The notes under the pieces are model-generated. The model was given only the letters and a program-made list of their open reading frames with translations. It was not told the origin of the DNA and ran no database searches. Of a stretch of DNA of 64,000 bases, positions 47,033-58,768 are shown one piece after another. The stretch comes from Luzula sylvatica (Eukaryota; Streptophyta; Magnoliopsida; Poales; Juncaceae), in assembly GCA_946800325.1 (NCBI GenBank), contig OX326959.1, positions 8,762,501-8,826,500 on the forward strand, written 5' to 3'. Position 1 is the first letter of the stretch; every line of letters begins with the position of its first letter. Made by a program: the position numbers and the translations under genes.

Positions 47033-48070
47033 GGAATTTTTTGAACCGTAGACATAATAAGTCCGAGATTTAACAAAATAGACCAAATAATTTTGAAATT
47101 TACGAAATAACACTGTCGACAATTAAAAAGTCGAAATCATATATATCTTCCGACTATTCAAAAGTCGGACATTTTATCTCCTAATTATGTTAATGAGATT
47201 TTCTCAATCTTCGACATTTCAAATGCCGAGAACATTAATTTTGTAATCTTCCATCCATTTTTTACTTACACACACGGCACGGCTCATCCATTTAAATCCA
47301 ACACCAACATACAAAATCACATATTTGGTTAGTCGGTGTATGGTGCAAGGAAGACCAAGTGTTAGGGGTGAAAAACTGAGCATTTTTCAAAAATAAAGAA
47401 CAAGAGGGAGAGGACGAGAAACTGGACAGCCTTCATACTTCTGCATTACACTCCAAATTGCACCCCCAATTATATACATAATTTTATGTTGTTTTGAAAC
47501 ATTAATATATATGGACTACATTCAATGACTAAAATCAAATATATATTATATACGATTGGAATTTTATTTTTATTTTTCTACTCAGTGAAATTAATTTCGT
47601 TGGTAGCGTTGGTCATACAAAGGTGTTGACCATTGAAGTAATGATATTTTATTATACTATTTAACAAAATATATTTCTACTTGTACAAATAAAATATTTG
47701 AAAATTATGATGTTCACTAAAAGAAAAATAATATCTATTTAACACTGAAATATAATATTTGATAGTGAAATATGAAAAAGTTATTGACAATTTATTTTAA
47801 AGCATATAATTTTTTGTATATAATTAAGAGTAATTTGGGGAGTGATATCTGAGTGAGAAGGCTAATATTTTGCTCAACTTTTTAAAAGCCGAGGGTTTTG
47901 AGGAGTTATTACGAAGAGTAATTAATGATTGAGTTAGGGGAGTTAATATTTCTAAATTTAAATGTAGCTAGCCCTCCATTTTTGAAAAGTCGAAAATGTT
48001 AATATTACCAAACTTGTTTGTCTATTTTGATCAATCCCAAACATATTTGGTCCATGTTCCAAAATTTCCC
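47033..48070. mobile_element. 1.04-kb non-autonomous MULE
   Basis: The left end GGAATTTTTTGAACCGTAGA and the complemented right end GGGAAATTTTGGAACATGGA remain similar for about 60 bp (shared CAAAATAGAC). A 9-bp direct repeat, TTTATATTT, flanks it (47024-47032, 48071-48079). Mutator-like by TSD length and TIR. The interior has no recognisable gene and includes a second MULE-type end near 47607-47635. Confidence 0.72.
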
Positions 48071-48079
48071 TTTATATTT

Positions 48080-49730
48080 TTTATTCATGTATTTTATTAT
48101 CCATCTAAATATTTGATATTTGATATTTTGTTTTTGTTTTTCCGTGTAATCTAATGTTCATAAAATATAATATAATATAATATAATATAATATACTACAA
48201 TATAATATAATATAATTTAATAAAACCACAAAATCAGTATATTCATGTTGAAATTGATATACTGATATTGAAAAATTGTATATAAACACTAAACAATACA
48301 TGACAATATTAAAACGTGTGCTGGTATTAAAATGATATCTAAGCACCGAAACAATAATTTTTGTATTTCAAATTACTTAATTAGACATCAGATTATAATC
48401 GTCTTGGAAATAAAAAAAAATTGAGTCGCGATAGTGAAATCGTAAAATCGTAAATATACGAGATTCAACATAATCAGGATTTTATATCCGACTCGAATCG
48501 TTTTGTTAAATTAGAGTAGTATAATCGTATGATACTACGACTTCAATAGGAATTTTGACAACTATGAACAAAAAGAATAGATTGGTCATCATTAAAATGA
48601 CTTTCCGATTAAAGGGTGATTAATCGGTTAAAAAAAAGATAAAAACAATCTTCCTAATCGATAATAATTTATAAAATATAATATAAATTTTTTAAACTAT
48701 AATAATTATAACTCGAATTCAAAAATAAAACAAACATAAATTAGCAGAAGTCAGCAAATAATAATTTCGCAAAAGAAGTTATTGGACCGAATTAATATAA
48801 TATTGAAACTAAAAAGTCAGCAAAATAAAAATGAAAATACTTTGCTTTTAAAAAAATTGAAAATAAAATAATAAAAATTTATTCAAATAAATATGACTTG
48901 TCATGTGTAAAATCAAATATAATTAAAAATTAAATGAACCAAATCATTTTTTAATAATTTGGTTTACCACATAATAAATGTGGTTTATCATCTAATTAAT
49001 ACAATTTTGCCACCTAATTAATACGGTAAGACACATATTATGATTTATTATCTAAAATAATTTTATTGTTTACCATGTATAATTTGTATTTAACATTAAA
49101 TTCAGTCAATTAAATTTATGCCAACACATCAACTGTTTTGGGGGAATGTAAAGAGGACAAATAGTTTTTCTTTCAATTATATTTGTTTAATTTTGATCGC
49201 ATTAGTGCACTCCAAGCACACGTTGCAAATTTTTTTTAAATCCAATCCAAAAAAATTTATACAAATTTTTACTCAAGTAAAAGAAAAATTATATATTACA
49301 ATGTGCATCATACATTTAAAAAAACGCGTATTGTATTTAAAAAAAATGTATTATATTACAATGTGCATCATACATGAAAAATATAACATGTATTAAAAAA
49401 AAATGTGCATTTAAAAAGGAATAACAAACAAAGTCATATCATACATACGAAAATATATAACATGTATTGTATTTAAAAAATGGACATCATTTAAAAATGT
49501 ATAAGTTGCATCTAAAAAAAATAACACAAATATATATTATGCATTTAAGAAAAGATTAAACTTGGACGAGGAATGACAAATATTTAGGAGTGTGCATAAA
49601 GTGTACACATTGTGGTCAAAATTGGAAAAAATCAAACGGTCATGTGTTATTTTCCTGTTGACGACGTGCACATAAAGCAAATTCTCGTGGAGTGCACAAT
49701 ATTTTTCCTTTATGGAATCCAACTTACACA
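48080..49730. other. Intergenic, no gene seen
   Basis: AT-rich. There is a TATAA-type tract near 48165-48215 and a short duplicated phrase (ATTACAATGTGCATCATACA) near 49296 and 49355. The last five bases, ACACA, are the left TSD of the young Copia element. Confidence 0.4.
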
Positions 49731-51138
49731 TGTTGATCCAAATATCCTAAGGTTTGATTATGTCAAAACACTGTCAATACTAACGGTTTCAGTTAAGACC
49801 AACTTGTAGGAGAAGTAGGTACAACGGACCAAGGATGATCGAAAGAGACGATTGAAGAATTCAAGACGAATATCATATGTGAAAAGAAAGGCGTCAAGAC
49901 ATTGAAGAATTCAAGACGTCGAAGCCTTCCGTGAGTTGGGATCATCAAAATAAACCATAGGTATTCCAAAGAACATCTCATATTTATCAAGATCAAAAGA
50001 TAAATTCGAAAAACGATGATCAACAAGGAAACTCACCATACCAGTATGGTTCGTTCGAACTAACACATAGTTCGTTCGAACGAACCAAGACCTGGCATGG
50101 TGAGAAAACTCACAAAACTAGAGACAATAAATATTCGTTCGAACGAACCTATATGTTAGTTCGAACGAACCATTTTGGTTCGTTCCCCTCAAGGACGAAC
50201 CATGAACCACTCTAAGTTCGTTCGAACAAAACAAATAAGTTCGTTCGAACGAATCGATACCTGGTGTTGTGAGACAAATAAACAAATCTAGACACAATAA
50301 ATATTCGTTGGAACGAACCAATCGGTACGTTCGAACGAACATCCATGGTTCGTTCTTGAATTCATAGAACGAACCATGAACAAATTCAGGTTAGTTCGAA
50401 CGAACATAATTGTTCGTTCGAACGAACTCATAGTGTTTATGAAAATTCCTTTGAAACGGCTAGTTCAAATTCAAGTTCGTTCGAACGAACCAAACAGTAC
50501 GTTCGAACGAACTATGTAATTTTTACACAGGTTAAGTGGTTTCTATGGATGATATAAATAGAACAACTTACACCTTCTCTCTCCTATCCTTTTTGCAAAA
50601 TCATTTCACATCTAAAAGAGAGAACGAACTAGCTTTGATCTTCTTCCAAATATCTTGATAAGTGTGAGACAAACCTCTAGATCATAGATCTACTTCTCGA
50701 AATCTCTCTTCTATACGATTCCCAACTCACGTGACCGATCACGTTGTAGTGCGTATTAGAAACGTGTAATAGGCTAATTCTTGAATTGTAAAGCCCGCTA
50801 TAGATCGATAGAAAACGTGTAAATCGATCTAGGCACAACCTTGTACGAGTGAGTTGGAATTCAATCGAACGCCTAAACGGCACAAGGCCTTCCCGGAGAC
50901 GTAGGTACTTGCCAATAATCGAATCGGTCGATTAAGCAAGTAAAGGGTGAGTTAAAGCTACAAAGCAACCACCTACCGAACTCCGTAATAAATATCGTGT
51001 GTTCATCTCGTTCGGTATTTGCATTCTTTTATTTAAATCATATTAAGCTTCCGCATAATTTAGAATCGGTATACCTTAGTCGAAAATTGTAAGTAAAGAT
51101 TACCTATTCACCCCCCTCTAGGTTAGAATTAACCAACA
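49731..51138 (+). repeat. 5' LTR of the SIRE-type element
   Basis: TGTTGATCC...ACCAACA, 1408 bp. The U3 part holds about a dozen full or partial TTCGTTCGAACGAA palindromes between 50040 and 50515. TATAAATA at 50553-50560 gives the likely promoter. The distal third matches the solo LTR at 28182-29600. Minus-strand frames here are shadows. Confidence 0.95.
50040..50515 (+). promoter_or_regulatory. TTCGTTCGAACGAA palindrome array in U3
   Basis: Perfect 14-16-bp palindromes (for example 50071-50084 and 50134-50147) alternate with half-sites (GGTTCGTTC, GACGAACC) at roughly 25-60-bp spacing and end about 40 bp before the TATA box. The layout resembles a multi-site enhancer. The same array is repeated in the 3' LTR (59620-60090). 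Confidence 0.75.
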
Positions 51139-51139
51139 A

Positions 51140-51152
51140 TTGGTATCAGAGC
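51140..51152 (+). other. Primer-binding site (initiator tRNA-Met)
   Basis: TTGGTATCAGAGC begins one base after the LTR end. TGGTATCAGAGC is the usual Copia primer site complementary to the 3' end of plant initiator tRNA-Met. Confidence 0.9.
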
Positions 51153-51200
51153 AAAATACTAACCGTCTCTTTGAGTAAAATTGACAACTTGTATACGATT

Positions 51201-53486
51201 ATGGCCAATACCACCGTTCCCAAATTGCAACTTACCTATCCCAAGGAATTGGACGGTAAAAATTGGAATGTTTGGAAACGATGCATGTTGAATGTGTTTT
51301 CCATACAAGGCCTAAAATCGATAGTAGAAGATGCGTTCATAATCAACTCTACTACCGATGCCGAAGGGAAAACACTTCTATCACCCGATTCAATGAATAA
51401 CCAAATCTCCGACATCTATGCCCAAAATTTAATTCTCACCAACATGGTAGGATCACTCTCCGTTTTGGTAGATGGATGTGATACCTCTCATCAAATGTGG
51501 CGAGCTCTCCTAAATCGATTTGAAGGGAACAATCAAATGAAAAGGACCAATCTTATGGGACTTGAACAACAATTTGATAGTTTCCGAATGATCGAGGGCG
51601 AATCCGTAGATGATATGTACCTTCGTATGAATCATATCAAAAACGGATTCACCGCTCTTGGAGAGTCCCTAACAAACTCTCGAGTTGTAGGTAAATTGAT
51701 TCGAGCAATGCCAATGAGTTGGGAGACTCTACGAGTGGCATTGGAGACGATGATGGCTACACAAGACATGTCGCCCGAAGAATTGGTAAGTTACTTCAGA
51801 AACTTCGAAGCTCGACTCAAGCAACTCACTCAAGAAAATGCTTCAACCTCTCGCCCAAAGGCCGTGGCTCTACCCGCCGTAGAGGCGAGCGATGATGAGA
51901 GCGAAATAGCTCTTTTGGTAAGAAAATTTAGAGAGTTTAGGACTCATGAAAGACGGTTCAACGACAACCGCAAGCGACAAAACTTGAAGCCATATTGCTT
52001 TGAGTGCAACAAGAAGGGACACACAATCGAGACATGTTGGATTCTCCATCCCGAACATGCTCCGTGGAACAAAAAGGATGACGAGCGAAAAGATCGGGAA
52101 AGACGTGAACCTCGACGCGAAAGACGACAAGACGACAAAGATCGACAAGAACGACACAAGGATAAAGGTAAAGATTTCAAAAAGAAAAAGGCTTATAAAG
52201 CTCATGTAGGAAGATGGGGAGAGTCGGATGCCTCAAGTACATCATCCGAGTCGGAGTGCAACTCGGATCGAGAAACCGCGAACTTGGCACTTATGGCGAC
52301 GATCACTCCTTCGGTGGACGATGTGGTGGAGAAAGCAATTCAAGCCATGCTTCTTCAAAGAGTGTCAATACCTGAACCTCTCACGCCTCACTCTCCTAGT
52401 GTTCTTTCACCCACTTCTACGTCAAGCTCAACACATGACCTAGGTCATGAGGTATATCTCACACCCATAATTAAGTCTATTAAGCCAACCTCAAATGCAT
52501 GTTCCTTATCTAAACTAAATTCGGACCTAGAACTTGAATCTCTCGACGCACTTTTGAGAGACGTCGAATTTCCTCATCAAAGTGAGGGTAAGGTCGAGAG
52601 CACGATAGCGGCTCTCGAGGCTAAGGTAGTATCTTTAGAATTATCCGTTGAGTCTTATAAAGCACAACTCAATGAATTTAAATGTTTTTCAAAATGTGAA
52701 TGTCCAACCCTAAAAGGCGATATTTCACATCTAAAAGTTGAACTTCAAAATTTAAAAGTTGAAAATACATCCTTGAAGAAAGCTTGTGCAAACAAAGCAT
52801 CTAGCTCTCCTTCGTTGGATGACGTTTTAAAGGGGTCATTAAAGGGACAAAAACCTAATGACAAATCGGGTCTAGGGTTCAAGAAGGATATCGGTCATAA
52901 ATCCGGTCCTTCCAAATCCAAAGATCAAACATCAAAATGGGAGAACAATAGAATCAATAGTCACGGAAATGCTATCATGTACCGTGACTATAATCAAGGT
53001 AAAAGTGGTAAAATGGAACAACCTAAAAATGTTAGGGCTAATAATAGAAATAATCATTTTACACAAACTACATCTTATAGACGTACCAATGTGGGACGAA
53101 CCGATTGCTTGTTCAAACGGGGACCAAATGGGTATTTCTATGAGGTGAAGCAAAACACCGACGCTTCATATCAAACATGGGCTCCCAAACATTTCACCAA
53201 TACACAAAAACATTTTTCAACTAGAAACTATTGTGAAAAATCGACCAAACCGAAAATTCAAAAGAACAACTACCCAAACCAACTCTCGAGTCATTTCGTC
53301 AAGAGTTCCGAGACTCTTAACAAACCTACAATTGCATTTTGCAATTATTGTTGTAAACTAGGGCACATCTCCACTAGTTGCAATCTTCGCAATCCTAAAA
53401 ATAACTCTCATGTCATGTGGATGCGTAAAGATAGACACACGATGGGTCCCTCCACCTCAAAAGGTGTTGGACCATCAAGGAAGTAA
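51201..53486 (+). CDS. Gag polyprotein of the SIRE-type element
   Basis: 761 residues from the first ATG (MANTTVPKLQLTYP); the frame is open a little upstream but without an ATG. The N-terminal part is a Copia gag domain (WNVWKRCMLNVF, LMGLEQQFDSFRM). A CX2CX4HX4C zinc knuckle (CFECNKKGHTIETC) lies near residue 265, followed by a highly charged Arg/Lys/Asp stretch. A coiled-coil-like Leu-rich segment lies near 480-540, and a second zinc knuckle (CNYCCKLGHISTSC) near 715. It forms the virus-like particle and packages RNA in the cytoplasm. The stop codon TAA lies inside GTAAGT, a consensus 5' splice site, and pol follows in another frame. Confidence 0.9.
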   Translation: MANTTVPKLQLTYPKELDGKNWNVWKRCMLNVFSIQGLKSIVEDAFIINSTTDAEGKTLLSPDSMNNQISDIYAQNLILTNMVGSLSVLVDGCDTSHQMWRALLNRFEGNNQMKRTNLMGLEQQFDSFRMIEGESVDDMYLRMNHIKNGFTALGESLTNSRVVGKLIRAMPMSWETLRVALETMMATQDMSPEELVSYFRNFEARLKQLTQENASTSRPKAVALPAVEASDDESEIALLVRKFREFRTHERRFNDNRKRQNLKPYCFECNKKGHTIETCWILHPEHAPWNKKDDERKDRERREPRRERRQDDKDRQERHKDKGKDFKKKKAYKAHVGRWGESDASSTSSESECNSDRETANLALMATITPSVDDVVEKAIQAMLLQRVSIPEPLTPHSPSVLSPTSTSSSTHDLGHEVYLTPIIKSIKPTSNACSLSKLNSDLELESLDALLRDVEFPHQSEGKVESTIAALEAKVVSLELSVESYKAQLNEFKCFSKCECPTLKGDISHLKVELQNLKVENTSLKKACANKASSSPSLDDVLKGSLKGQKPNDKSGLGFKKDIGHKSGPSKSKDQTSKWENNRINSHGNAIMYRDYNQGKSGKMEQPKNVRANNRNNHFTQTTSYRRTNVGRTDCLFKRGPNGYFYEVKQNTDASYQTWAPKHFTNTQKHFSTRNYCEKSTKPKIQKNNYPNQLSSHFVKSSETLNKPTIAFCNYCCKLGHISTSCNLRNPKNNSHVMWMRKDRHTMGPSTSKGVGPSRK

Positions 53487-53616
53487 GTCATGTGTGACTT
53501 CGTACTCCCTCAAATCTACTACCATAAGCCAAATCTTGAGGGGGAGTATTAGTATAAGAATTCATAATTAGATTAATTTTTGTTATAAATATTCAACTAA
53601 TATGAATTTCTTATAG
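53487..53616 (+). other. Gag-pol spacer, intron-like
   Basis: 130 bp of AT-rich sequence with a GTAAGT donor at 53483, a CTAAT branch-like motif near 53596, a T-rich stretch and TATAG directly before the pol ATG, plus a further AAG acceptor at 53625-53627. It also holds a polypurine run (GAGGGGGAG, about 53541). It could be removed by splicing; the sequence cannot prove that. Confidence 0.4.
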
Positions 53617-56600
53617 ATGTGCCTAAGTTCCTCAAATAAGTCATCGAAATGGTGTCTAGACAGTGGATGTTCTAGACACATGACTTGGAACCGAGAAATG
53701 TTCAAATCTCTCAAACCTTTCAAAGGAGGAGACGTTACATTCGGAGGAAACCAAAAAGGTAAAATTGTCGGTATCGGCTCTATAGGAACCACCAATTGGA
53801 CCTTAGAAAATGTGTACCTAGTTGTAGGGTTAAAACATAACCTAATTAGCATAAGTCAATTGTGTGATGCCGGGTATTGTGTAAAGTTCGACCAATCTTC
53901 GTGTAAAATTGATCGAACATTAGACAATATTTCGGTGTGCAAGGGAACCCGACATGATAATTTGTACTACTTCGATTTCAAATCATTTGTGCCGGGAGTC
54001 CATTGTCTCACCGTTTCGGAATCAACCTCACGTCTATGGCATAGGAGACTAGGTCATATATGCATGGAGACAATTAATAGGTTATCCAAAAAGGAACTCA
54101 TTAGGGGGTTACCTTATCATACATTAAAATTGGAAGGACTATGTGACGCGTGTGAAAAGGGTAAGCACACAAAATCCTCGAATTTCAAGTCAAAGGACAT
54201 CGTAACGACAAAGCGACCTCTTCAACTCATCCATCTCGATCTTTGCGGACCTATGAGTGTCTCCAGCTTAGGTAATAAAAGGTATATGTTTGTAATTGTC
54301 GATGATTATTCACGTTTTACTTGGGTATATTACCTTCTTCATAAAAGTGAAACGTGTGACATATTTATCAAATTTTGCACATTTGTCGAAAATGAGAGAA
54401 ATACTTCCATTGTCACTATTCGAAGCGACAATGGAGGTGAATTCAAAAATGCAAAGTTTGATGAATATTGTCACAGTAAGGGATATATACGTGAATTTTC
54501 GGCTCCTCGCACACCTCAACAAAACGGTGTAGTTGAGCGCAAAAATCGCACGTTAATTGAACTTGCTCGTACCATGCTCAATGAGCATCCTTCTCCAAAA
54601 TATCTTTGGGCCGAAGCGGTTAATACCGCGTGTCATGTCGTTAATCGACTTAGCCTAAGACCATTTTTGAAGAAAACGCCCTATGAGTTATGGTACGGAC
54701 GAAATCCAAATGTCTCGTACATGAAAATATTTGGATGCAAAAGTTTCATTTTAAATGAGTCGAATAATATAGACAAACTTGATCCAAAATCAATTGAAGG
54801 AATTTTTGTAGGATATTCAAGTACCAGTAAAGCATATAGGATTTACATAAAATCCTCACGGATAGTATGTGAGTCTGTTCATGTACATTTTGATGAAACT
54901 AACAAAGAAGCCGAGAAAGGTAGTCAACATGTAGGTACACTAGAAGAAGAAGAAAATGTGGAGATACCTCAAATATCCCCGACATTGGAGCATAGATTCC
55001 TAGACCTCACCCTCGATGAAGTGGAAAATCAAGCAAGTGCTCCGGAAGTTCGAGAAGAAGGCGAAGTCGAAACTCAGTACCAAATTCCCGAAGTCCTCCG
55101 AGAAGTATCGGCTCATCCCCTCTCCAATGTTGTAGGGGATCCAAGAGATGGAGTTCGAACTCGGTCTCGAATCCAAAATTATGTAGCACATTGCGCCTAT
55201 CTCTCTCACATCGAACCGAAATCCTTCAAAGAAGCCAACAACGATGAGGATTGGATATTGGCCATGCAAGAGGAGTTAGAGCAATTCGAGCGAAACAAAG
55301 TATGGACCTTAGTACCACGGCCAACGACAAGATCCATCATCGGCACTCGGTGGATTTATCGAAACAAATTAGACGAGCACGGAAACGTGGTGCGAAACAA
55401 AGCACGACTTGTAGCTCAAGGATTCAAACAACAAGAGGGCATCGACTTTGAAGAAACTTTCGCCCCCGTAGCTCGGTTGGAATCCATTCGACTTCTTTTG
55501 GCCTACGCCGCCATCCAAGGGTTCACTCTTTACCAAATGGACGTGAAGAGTGCATTTCTAAACAGAGAAATCGAGGAAGAAGTGTACGTCGAACAACCCC
55601 CGGGATTCAAAGATTCGAAATGCCCCAATCACGTGTGTAAACTCTCAAAAGCTCTATACGGGTTAAAACAAGCTCCTCGAGCGTGGTATGGACGTCTGTC
55701 TACCTTCCTCCTCTCCAATGGATTCGAGCGGGGCAAAACCGACACCACCCTCTTCACACGTAAAAAGGGAGATTCTATTTTGCTTATTCAAATCTATGTA
55801 GATGATATTATTTTTGGATCTAGTGACCCGGCACTTGCCGAAGATTTTTCTATTCTCATGCATAGTGAATTCGCCATGAGCATGATGGGTGAACTCACTT
55901 TCTTCCTCGGACTTCAAGTCAAACAATCATCCGAGGGAATCTTCGTAAATCAATCCAAATATACTCGCGAACTTCTCAAAAGATTCGAGCTAGACCAAAC
56001 GAAGACCAGTGACACACCCATGGCCAAGGAGTCCAAATTGGATGCAGATGAGGATGGCGAAGCTTTCGACATAACGGAATATCGAGGAATGATCGGAAGC
56101 TTGTTGTATCTCACGGCAAGTCGACCCGACATCATGTTCGCCGTATGTCTATGCGCTCGTTTCCAAGAAAATCCCAAGGTATCACACTATACCGCTGTAA
56201 AACGAATTTTCAGGTACCTCAAAGGAACAATCGACTTAGAGATTTGGTATGGCCATAGTGGGAATCTCACCTTGATCGGGTATACGGATGCGGATTTTGC
56301 TGGATCTCGGGTTGACCGCAAAAGCACGAGTGGAACTTGCCAATTCATAGGCGGGTCACTCGTCTCGTGGTCAAGCCGAAAGCAACATTCCATTGCCCTA
56401 TCAACGGCCGAGGCCGAATATGTAGCGGCGGGAAGTTGTTGTGCCCAACTACTATGGCTAAACCAAACTCTAGGTGATTACGGGCTGAATTTTCGAAAAA
56501 TTCCCATCTTGTGCGACAACAATAGCGCAATATGCATCTCGAAAAATCCCGTACACCACTCGAGAACAAAACATATAGACATCCGTCATCACTTCATCCG

Positions 56601-56742
56601 AGACCACGTGGAAAAAGAAGACGTAAAACTCGAAAAGGTGGATACACTCGATCAAATCGCCGACATATTCACAAAACCCCTACCTTTCGCTCAGTTCTCC
56701 GTCTTAAGGTTGAAACTAGGTATGCTCTATCTCAAAAGTTAA
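53617..56742 (+). CDS. Pol polyprotein (PR-INT-RT-RNase H)
   Basis: An uninterrupted 1041-residue frame. The aspartic protease site is [10 protein letters not shown] (about residue 12). The integrase zinc site is HRRLGH...CDACEKG (140-180), with the catalytic core at [15 protein letters not shown] and [10 protein letters not shown] (about 210-310). Reverse transcriptase has [10 protein letters not shown] (about 645) and YVDD (about 726). RNase H has [18 protein letters not shown] and CDNNSAI (about 890-970), and the frame ends after ADIFTKPLP. All catalytic residues I looked for are present, so it may be functional. It starts with ATG directly after TAG and is in a different frame from gag, so expression needs internal initiation, splicing or frameshifting. 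Minus-strand frames here are shadows. Confidence 0.95.
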   Translation: MCLSSSNKSSKWCLDSGCSRHMTWNREMFKSLKPFKGGDVTFGGNQKGKIVGIGSIGTTNWTLENVYLVVGLKHNLISISQLCDAGYCVKFDQSSCKIDRTLDNISVCKGTRHDNLYYFDFKSFVPGVHCLTVSESTSRLWHRRLGHICMETINRLSKKELIRGLPYHTLKLEGLCDACEKGKHTKSSNFKSKDIVTTKRPLQLIHLDLCGPMSVSSLGNKRYMFVIVDDYSRFTWVYYLLHKSETCDIFIKFCTFVENERNTSIVTIRSDNGGEFKNAKFDEYCHSKGYIREFSAPRTPQQNGVVERKNRTLIELARTMLNEHPSPKYLWAEAVNTACHVVNRLSLRPFLKKTPYELWYGRNPNVSYMKIFGCKSFILNESNNIDKLDPKSIEGIFVGYSSTSKAYRIYIKSSRIVCESVHVHFDETNKEAEKGSQHVGTLEEEENVEIPQISPTLEHRFLDLTLDEVENQASAPEVREEGEVETQYQIPEVLREVSAHPLSNVVGDPRDGVRTRSRIQNYVAHCAYLSHIEPKSFKEANNDEDWILAMQEELEQFERNKVWTLVPRPTTRSIIGTRWIYRNKLDEHGNVVRNKARLVAQGFKQQEGIDFEETFAPVARLESIRLLLAYAAIQGFTLYQMDVKSAFLNREIEEEVYVEQPPGFKDSKCPNHVCKLSKALYGLKQAPRAWYGRLSTFLLSNGFERGKTDTTLFTRKKGDSILLIQIYVDDIIFGSSDPALAEDFSILMHSEFAMSMMGELTFFLGLQVKQSSEGIFVNQSKYTRELLKRFELDQTKTSDTPMAKESKLDADEDGEAFDITEYRGMIGSLLYLTASRPDIMFAVCLCARFQENPKVSHYTAVKRIFRYLKGTIDLEIWYGHSGNLTLIGYTDADFAGSRVDRKSTSGTCQFIGGSLVSWSSRKQHSIALSTAEAEYVAAGSCCAQLLWLNQTLGDYGLNFRKIPILCDNNSAICISKNPVHHSRTKHIDIRHHFIRDHVEKEDVKLEKVDTLDQIADIFTKPLPFAQFSVLRLKLGMLYLKS

Positions 56743-56929
56743 ACTATGTCATTTACTATCATTGGAGCATCGATTGTCGAAAATTTTAGCAAGTCTTAAC
56801 ATATCCGAAATTATTTTGTTTTTGGTCATAAACCTACGTTTTGGTGCATTGTTACATATACATATACATGCATGTCCTAAAAATTCATGTTTGTAATTTA
56901 TATTTTCGAAAATAAGAAAAATCACCAGA

Positions 56930-57195
56930 ATTCGGTGCGTTCGAACGCACTTATAGTTCGTTCGAACGAACTAAAATATAAGCCAAAACCTAAGAAATCA
57001 TCTCTCAGTTTGGCCGAACGCTCCACATTCGTTCGACCGAACTGTCAACATTCGTTCGAACGAACTCCATGTGTAACGAATAACCAATTCGTTCGAACCC
57101 ATCACCCACCTTGGTTCGAACGAACTATACTGAAAACTGAACTTTCACCCATTCGTTCGAACGAACTATGCATGTGCGTTCGAACGAACCTCTCG
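56930..57195 (+). promoter_or_regulatory. Internal TTCGTTCGAACGAA palindrome array before ORF3
   Basis: At least eight complete or partial copies of the LTR palindrome (for example AGTTCGTTCGAACGAACT near 56955) lie between pol and ORF3, about 230-490 bp before the ORF3 ATG. Sequence around the palindromes differs from the LTR, so this is not a simple LTR duplication. Confidence 0.7.
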
Positions 57196-57421
57196 GAAAA
57201 ACCCATATGATCTTGAAACCGTTACCTCCACTTCCACCTCTTCCACTTCTCACTCCTCAAAACCGACCTTATCTCTTCCACTACTCCATGAGAGCACCCT
57301 CAGTTCACACCCTCTCTATTTAAAACCCTCCAAAATCAACAAATTCACTCATCTTGCTCACAATATCTCTCTCCCTCCGAAAATCCGAAAATCTCACTCA
57401 AATAGCTCCATTCTCGCACAA

Positions 57422-58768
57422 ATGACAAGCCGCAAGGGAAAGAAAGTTGCTTCCAAGCCTGCAAAAGGACCATCTCCTCGATTTGATTTCAACGACACCG
57501 GCAACACCTACCTGTTCAGAGATGCCGCTGCCGGAGTTAGTTATCGCGAAAAATACTCGAAGAAATCAGTGAGCATCGGGTATTACTATCAACTTCCTTC
57601 CAACATTCCCATTCTATCAAATATTGTTGATTCCATCGAAGATCGGTGGCAAATTGCTGGGTTGTGCTCCCTCAATCGCACTTCGTATGAGGTAGTCACG
57701 AAATTGTTCTACGCAAATGCCGTTTTCAACTACGACGATAACGAAATCAAGAGCTACCTTTTCGGACAATCCATCACTATCAATGTGGAGTCGCTATGTC
57801 AATGGCTTGGGTTAGTGAACGACGGGGAACACACCTATATTAGTCGTGCCGACCAAGTTCACGACACCACCTATGCTCGAATTGAGAAGGTGGTTACCAA
57901 CGACAATCTCGTATCTTCGGCTACTCAACTCTCGGCACCTCTTCATTTCGTGTGGCAAATTGGTAATAATATTCTAACTCCCGTCTCTAAACTCAAAGCC
58001 AATTTCGACAAACGAAACATTACCCTTCTCTACCGCTTATAGTACGCAAATGAAGATCGCATCAACATTCCTATTCTCATCCTCAAACACATGGAATCGA
58101 TCATGCGTCTCAAGGTTTCCTCTCTTCCATATGGAAGCATCATCGCCTTAGCATGCGATCAATTGGACATCGACATTCCAACCGACCGATGGGACCTCGG
58201 ACGTACCGAGCCTACAAACCTGGGATCTCCCGAACACCTAACTCGAATTGGATACTCCGACAAGAAAATCGGTCAATTGGATTACTCTCAAACACAAGGT
58301 GGAAGAAACCCTACCCTCATCGAAAATTGGGTGTTGGACGAACCTTCGGATCGCCACAAACTTCCTAATAATCCTACCGAGTGGACCCAACCTCCCGATG
58401 ATGCACCGGTTCCCCCGCGTAAACGCAAAACAAGAGCCACACCAAGTGCGGGACCGTCTAATCCAACCACCGATGCCCCACATGCACCGGGTTTCAACAT
58501 GGATGAGCTGCGTGGCATGATTGAAGAAGTCGTACAAACCCGCTTTCATGAGGAAAGTGTGTGGGTCCGTGATCAAGTCTACGAGGATAATGCAAGAACT
58601 AGAGCACATAATACCCAACTTTTCGAAAATCTCTACGCACACCTTGACTCTCGCTTCGGACCATGGAATCCTCCTCCAGACGGACCACCATCGTTCAACC
58701 CAAATGAACCGTGGAATGTCGCCCCCGATGACCCCTCCAACTATAATCCGGACGGCCCGAATCTTTAA
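57422..58768 (+). pseudogene. Third ORF of the SIRE-type element, one stop codon
   Basis: A frame of 448 sense codons is interrupted by one in-frame TAG at 58040-58042; the same frame continues after it, so the break is a point change or a readthrough stop. The first part (SIEDRWQIAGLCSLNRTSYE, VESLCQWLGLVNDGEHTYIS) resembles the plant 'putative plant transposon protein' domain found beside retroelements. The end is Pro/Asn-rich. SIRE-lineage elements often carry an envelope-like gene here, but I see no transmembrane segment or signal peptide, so an envelope role is not supported. The basic N-terminus (MTSRKGKKVASKPAKG) could bind nucleic acid or act in nuclear import. Confidence 0.7.

Noticed and set aside
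50040..50515. CRISPR-like array of regularly spaced palindromes
   Set aside because: Plant nuclear LTR; spacing and repeats are irregular, there are no cas genes, and the array is duplicated in both LTRs.
49793..50883. Minus-strand frames of 68-77 codons duplicated at 59371-60461
   Set aside because: They lie inside the LTRs and are identical only because the LTRs are.
57422..58768. Envelope protein gene
   Set aside because: Position fits SIRE elements, but no signal peptide or transmembrane segment is visible and the frame is broken.
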